In this document: positions 4,258 to 7,390 of the stretch, one piece after another
Layout: each line of letters begins with the position of its first letter
Numbering within the stretch: position 1 is the stretch's first letter
Assembly: GCA_046756945.1 (NCBI GenBank)
Contig: JBHHXI010000141.1
Location: 1 to 7,390, forward strand
Length of the DNA: 7,390 nt
Direction: 5' to 3'
Source: JACZQZ01 sp046756945
GTDB lineage: Bacteria; Pseudomonadota; Alphaproteobacteria; Rhodospirillales; 2-02-FULL-58-16
The notes under the pieces: model-generated
What the model was told of the DNA's origin: nothing
Seen by the model: only the letters and a program-made list of their open reading frames with translations
The model's database searches: none
Program-made: the position numbers and the translations under genes

Positions 4258-5994
4258 ATGGCGGACAGGACGGCCGCGCCGGCCGTTGGGCTGACCATTG
4301 GCGCCGGGGTGCGCGTCCCCTGGGGGCCGCTTTTCCTGTCCGTGCTGCTGGCGCTCTTTCTTCTTGTTTTTCTCGTCGTCCCGGTGGCCAAGGTCGTCTT
4401 CGTCGCCTTCCAGGATCCGTCGACCGGCGCCTTCACCCTGGTCAACTTCTTCGATTTCTTCAACACGTCGCTGTTTCGTGAATCGTTCTGGAACTCGATC
4501 TACGTCGCCGGGATGGCGGTGCTGATCGCGTCCCTCATATCGATCCCGCTGTCCTACTTCACCACGCGCTTCAACTTCGGCGGCGCCGTCCTCATCCACA
4601 GCCTGGGCATCATTCCCCTCGTCATGCCGCCCTTCGTCGGGGCGGTGGCCATGGTGCTCCTCTTCGGCCCCAACGGCAGCTTCAACCTGCTGCTCGAGGA
4701 CTGGTTCGGGATCAACATCCCGTTCATGGACGGACTGAACGGCGTCATCCTGGTGGAGAGCATTCATTACTTCCCGTTCATCCTCATCAACCTGTCGGCG
4801 AGCCTGCAGAACATCGACCGGGCGATGGAGGAATCGGCCCAGAACCTCGGCGCCAGCGGTGCCCGCCTGTTCCGCCGCATCGTCTTCCCGCTGGCCATGC
4901 CGGGGTATATCGCCGGCGCCTCGCTGGTGTTTCTCAAGATCATGGACGACCTGGGCACGCCGCTGCTGCTCAACGTCAACAACATGCTGGCGCCCCAGGC
5001 GTACCTGCGCATCGCCTCCATCGGCATCGATGACCCGATGGGCTATGTGATCTCGGTGATCCTGGTCGCGTTCTCCCTGTTCTCGCTGTGGGTCGCGTTG
5101 CTGGCGCTCAAGGACAAGGAATACTCGACCGTCCAGAAGGGCGGCGGGGGGCTCATGAAACGGGATCTCAAAGGGTGGGAAAAGGCGGGCTGCTACGGGG
5201 TCGTCATCCTCATCCTGCTGTTCGTGCTGTCGCCCCATGTCGGCCTGACGCTGCTGTCCTTCGCCACCGTGTGGTCGTTCGCGGTGCTTCCCGACGCCTA
5301 CACGGTCAAGCACTACCTGGAGGTTTTCGAGACCTCCCCCGAGTTCGTCACCAACACCTTGTTGTATGCCAGCCTCGCGGCGGCCGCCGACGTCGTGCTC
5401 GCCACGGCGATCGCCTACATCGTGATGCGCACCAAACTGTGGGGCCGGAAATGGCTCGACTATGTCGCCATGTCCGCCGTCGCCATCCCCGGGCTGGTGC
5501 TCGGCATCGGCTATCTCAGGACCTTTTACCAGTTCGAGGTCCCGTGGAGCGACCAGCCCCTGGCCACGTGGTGGGTCATTCTCGTGGTTGCGCTGGCGGT
5601 GCGCCGCCTTCCCTATGCGCTGCGCGCCTGCATGGCGGCGCTCTACCAGGTCAGCGAAGCCCTGGAGGAGGCGGCCCAGTGCCTCGGCGCGACGAGATGG
5701 ACGACGGTCAGGCGCATCGTGGTGCCGCTGATGATGGGCGGAATGCTGGCCGGCTTCGTCACCAGCTTCGCCACCGCGGCGGTCGAGCTGTCGGCGACGA
5801 TCATGCTGGTGTCGGTGGAATCGGACGCGCCGCTGTCGTATGGCATATACGTGTTCATGCAGACGGCGGCCGGACGCGGGCCGGGCGCCGCCCTGGGCAT
5901 GGTCGCCGTCGTCATCGTCGGGCTGGGGACGTATGTGTCGCACCGCGTCATCGAACGCCGGCGGCGGGCCCACGACATGGCGGCGGCGCTATAG
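4258..5994 (+). CDS. Fused double permease of the ABC importer
   Basis: 578 residues forming the inner-membrane channel. It is two homologous halves in one chain: hydrophobic segments near 24-50, 81-101, 110-136, 163-183, 212-228 and 262-284, then, after a Gly-rich linker (294-302), near 311-337, 366-390, 403-420, 435-460, 488-515 and 544-563. Each half has the cytoplasmic EAA loop that docks the ATPase: EESAQNLGAS..RRIVFPL at 191-211 and EEAAQCLGAT..RRIVVPL at 470-491. One polypeptide therefore replaces the usual permease dimer, as in FbpB, AfuB and PhnU-type importers of 2-aminoethylphosphonate. The start ATG at 4258 is preceded by GGCGGAG directly upstream and GGGAG at 4240-4244. The terminator just before it suggests lower expression than the binding protein. 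The ATPase gene begins nine bases after the stop. Family assignment is firm; the substrate is not visible in this subunit. Confidence 0.9.
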   Translation: MADRTAAPAVGLTIGAGVRVPWGPLFLSVLLALFLLVFLVVPVAKVVFVAFQDPSTGAFTLVNFFDFFNTSLFRESFWNSIYVAGMAVLIASLISIPLSYFTTRFNFGGAVLIHSLGIIPLVMPPFVGAVAMVLLFGPNGSFNLLLEDWFGINIPFMDGLNGVILVESIHYFPFILINLSASLQNIDRAMEESAQNLGASGARLFRRIVFPLAMPGYIAGASLVFLKIMDDLGTPLLLNVNNMLAPQAYLRIASIGIDDPMGYVISVILVAFSLFSLWVALLALKDKEYSTVQKGGGGLMKRDLKGWEKAGCYGVVILILLFVLSPHVGLTLLSFATVWSFAVLPDAYTVKHYLEVFETSPEFVTNTLLYASLAAAADVVLATAIAYIVMRTKLWGRKWLDYVAMSAVAIPGLVLGIGYLRTFYQFEVPWSDQPLATWWVILVVALAVRRLPYALRACMAALYQVSEALEEAAQCLGATRWTTVRRIVVPLMMGGMLAGFVTSFATAAVELSATIMLVSVESDAPLSYGIYVFMQTAAGRGPGAALGMVAVVIVGLGTYVSHRVIERRRRAHDMAAAL

Positions 5995-6003
5995 GAACCG
6001 GAG

Positions 6004-7104
6004 ATGGCCGACTTACGCGATTCTTCCACTGAACCGGTCAGCGTGACGTTCGAGGACGTCAACATCTCGTTCGCCGGCAACCATGTCATCAAGGACGTGA
6101 GCCTGAGGATCGAGCCGGGCGAGTTGCTGACCTTCCTCGGCCCGTCCGGTTCCGGCAAGTCGACGCTGTTGCGCGCCATCGCCGGTTTCGGCCCCCGTCC
6201 GGCCGGGCGCATCCTCATCGGCGACGAGGACGTGACCCATCTGCAGCCCTGGCGGCGCCACGTCGGCATGGTCTTCCAGAGCTATGCCCTGTGGCCGCAC
6301 ATGACCGTGCGCAAGAACGTCGCCTTCGGCCTCGAGGAACGCAGGCTTCCCCGGCGCGAAATCGACGAACGGGTGGACGCCGCGCTGGCGCTCGTCGGCC
6401 TCGGGGAATTTGCCCGCCGGCGGCCGTCGCAGCTTTCCGGCGGCCAGCAGCAGCGGGTGGCGCTCGCCCGCACCATCGTCGTTCAGCCCAGGGTGCTGTT
6501 GCTCGACGAGCCGCTGTCGAACCTGGATGCCCATCTGCGCATCCAGATGCGGCGCGAGATCAAGGCGCTGCAGCGCACGCTCAATCTGACCGCGGTCTTC
6601 GTCACCCACGACCAGGAGGAGGCGAACACCATTTCCGACCGTATCGCCGTGCTCGACGACGGCGTCATCCAGCAGGTCGGCGGTCCGTCCGAGCTTTACG
6701 ACCGGCCGGCCAACCGCTTCGTCGCGAGTTTCCTGGGAACGGCCAATTTGATCGACGGGTCGGTCAAGAAGGACGGCGGGATAACACTCTTCCGGTCGGC
6801 CGGCGGCATTACCGTGCCCCTTTCCGGCGACGTGCCCGGGGCCGGGCCGTGCACCATCCTGTTCCGGCCGCAGAGTCTCGAGATCAGGGGCATGGACGAG
6901 GCGTCTCAGGACGGGCGCATCCGGTTGGACGGGGTGGTGGAAAGCGAGGAGTTCCTGGGCAGCCGGGTCCGCTACACGGTCAAGGCGGGCGACGCGACGA
7001 TTCTCGTCGACGCCACCCACCAGGCCGGAGAGTCCGAGCACGACGTGGGCGCCAAGGTGGCGCTTTACCTTACCACCGATCAACTACGGGTGCTCAGGCG
7101 GTAG
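6004..7104 (+). CDS. ATPase subunit of the ABC importer (FbpC/PotA/PhnT-like, with TOBE domain)
   Basis: 366 residues, cytoplasmic, powering uptake through the fused permease. All nucleotide-binding motifs are intact: Walker A GPSGSGKST (46-54), Q-loop VFQSYALWPH with Gln92, signature LSGGQQQ (144-150), Walker B VLLLDEP (164-170, catalytic Glu169), D-loop SNLD (172-175) and H-loop His202. Residues 240-366 form the C-terminal regulatory part, including FRPQSLEI (287-294) and a TOBE-like segment to the end. The ATG at 6004 is preceded by AGGA at 5993-5996, which overlaps the permease stop, so the two genes are translationally close. Length and motif set are normal for the iron/spermidine/aminoethylphosphonate importer ATPases. 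Nothing in it decides the substrate. It is the last recognisable gene in the window and the end of the operon as far as can be seen. Confidence 0.93.
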   Translation: MADLRDSSTEPVSVTFEDVNISFAGNHVIKDVSLRIEPGELLTFLGPSGSGKSTLLRAIAGFGPRPAGRILIGDEDVTHLQPWRRHVGMVFQSYALWPHMTVRKNVAFGLEERRLPRREIDERVDAALALVGLGEFARRRPSQLSGGQQQRVALARTIVVQPRVLLLDEPLSNLDAHLRIQMRREIKALQRTLNLTAVFVTHDQEEANTISDRIAVLDDGVIQQVGGPSELYDRPANRFVASFLGTANLIDGSVKKDGGITLFRSAGGITVPLSGDVPGAGPCTILFRPQSLEIRGMDEASQDGRIRLDGVVESEEFLGSRVRYTVKAGDATILVDATHQAGESEHDVGAKVALYLTTDQLRVLRR

Positions 7105-7151
7105 GCGCGGGCGGCGGGCGCGGGAAGCGGGCGCAGGGACGCCGCCGCGCC
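7104..7151 (+). terminator. Imperfect GC-rich hairpin at the end of the importer operon
   Basis: GGCGCGGGCGGCG (7104-7116) pairs with CGCCGCCGCGCC (7140-7151) with one bulged base and a 23-base loop. It starts at the ATPase stop codon. There is no T-run, so it is at best a weak or factor-assisted terminator. Confidence 0.3.
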
Positions 7152-7390
7152 TGGTGAACCCTCTCCGACATCCGGGAGCGAAGGAAGTCTCTTGGAACGG
7201 GGATGGGGCGGCGGTTAGAGGGGCGGTCAGACGTAGCTGTTGTCATCGTTGGTTTTCCCGTGTCCGGGCGGCCATGCGGTCTTGCGACCGTCTTCCGCCG
7301 TGACGTGGTCGCACGGTCACGATGTCGCGCCCAGGGACGGGGCGGGCACGTCCATCACCCCGATCAATCATCATCGCCGCCGCCGCCGCC
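7152..7390. other. No supported gene; small inverted repeats and a GCC run
   Basis: I see no convincing coding region here. A plus-strand frame from ATG 7203 stays open to the edge but has Arg/Gly-rich, family-less content and no well-placed ribosome-binding site. Small inverted repeats lie at 7277-7290 (CGGTC/GACCG) and 7299-7321 (CGTGAC/GTCACG). The last 15 bases are five GCC triplets. Read on the minus strand, 7390-7364 would encode GGGGGDDD followed by TGA, which could be the end of a convergent gene entering from the right, but only eight codons are visible. Confidence 0.4.

Noticed and set aside
2748..4481. Long plus-strand frame overlapping the binding-protein gene
   Set aside because: It is Arg/Gly/Gln-rich without family features and overlaps a gene with a signal peptide and family motifs in another frame.
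4234..5973. Long minus-strand frame of 579 codons opposite the permease, and similar ones opposite the binding protein and the ATPase
   Set aside because: These are rich in His, Arg, Asp and Gln and are typical antisense shadows in high-GC DNA; the plus strand encodes clear transporter subunits.
7203..7390. Open plus-strand frame from ATG 7203 to the right edge
   Set aside because: Its composition is Arg/Gly-rich, it has no recognisable motif, and the nearest AAGGA is about 17 bases upstream of the ATG, too far for a normal start.

Overview
The window is GC-rich bacterial DNA (about 65% G+C by eye) with compact, overlapping genes and good Shine-Dalgarno sites. It holds two unrelated gene groups. 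The gene families and codon use suggest a proteobacterium, most likely an alphaproteobacterium of a Rhodospirillales-like type; this is an inference, because there is no rRNA or other marker gene.

Left part (1-2547): a divergently organised locus. A minus-strand gene (start codon at 264-266, running off the left edge) encodes an exported protein that, after its signal peptide, consists of 11-residue Arg/Asp/Glu-rich repeats. Facing away from it on the plus strand are a DUF6502-family protein with a clear helix-turn-helix (449-1285) and, overlapping it by four bases, a DUF5666-family probable lipoprotein (1282-2547). The AT-rich region between the divergent genes contains three copies of the palindrome TGGGA-N5-TCCCA. 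One fills the spacer of a plus-strand promoter and one fills the spacer of a minus-strand promoter. The third forms the core of a perfect 13-bp hairpin with a T-run. This looks like a shared, tightly controlled operator region. The DUF6502 protein is the obvious candidate to bind it, which would make the left part a small self-regulated envelope-related system of unknown function.

Middle gap (2548-2823): no gene; it contains a GC hairpin after the DUF5666 gene and the ribosome-binding site of the next gene.

Right part (2824-7104): a complete binding-protein-dependent ABC importer in the order periplasmic solute-binding protein, fused double permease, ATPase. It belongs by architecture to the ferric iron / 2-aminoethylphosphonate / phosphoglycerate / sugar-phosphate group. 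The tyrosine pair that binds iron in FbpA-type proteins appears to be Phe-Phe here, so an organic anion such as a phosphate ester is more likely than iron. An intrinsic terminator between the binding-protein gene and the permease gene probably lowers expression of the membrane parts relative to the abundant periplasmic protein.

Right edge (7105-7390): no convincing gene; GC-rich hairpins and a short GCC repeat at the very end.
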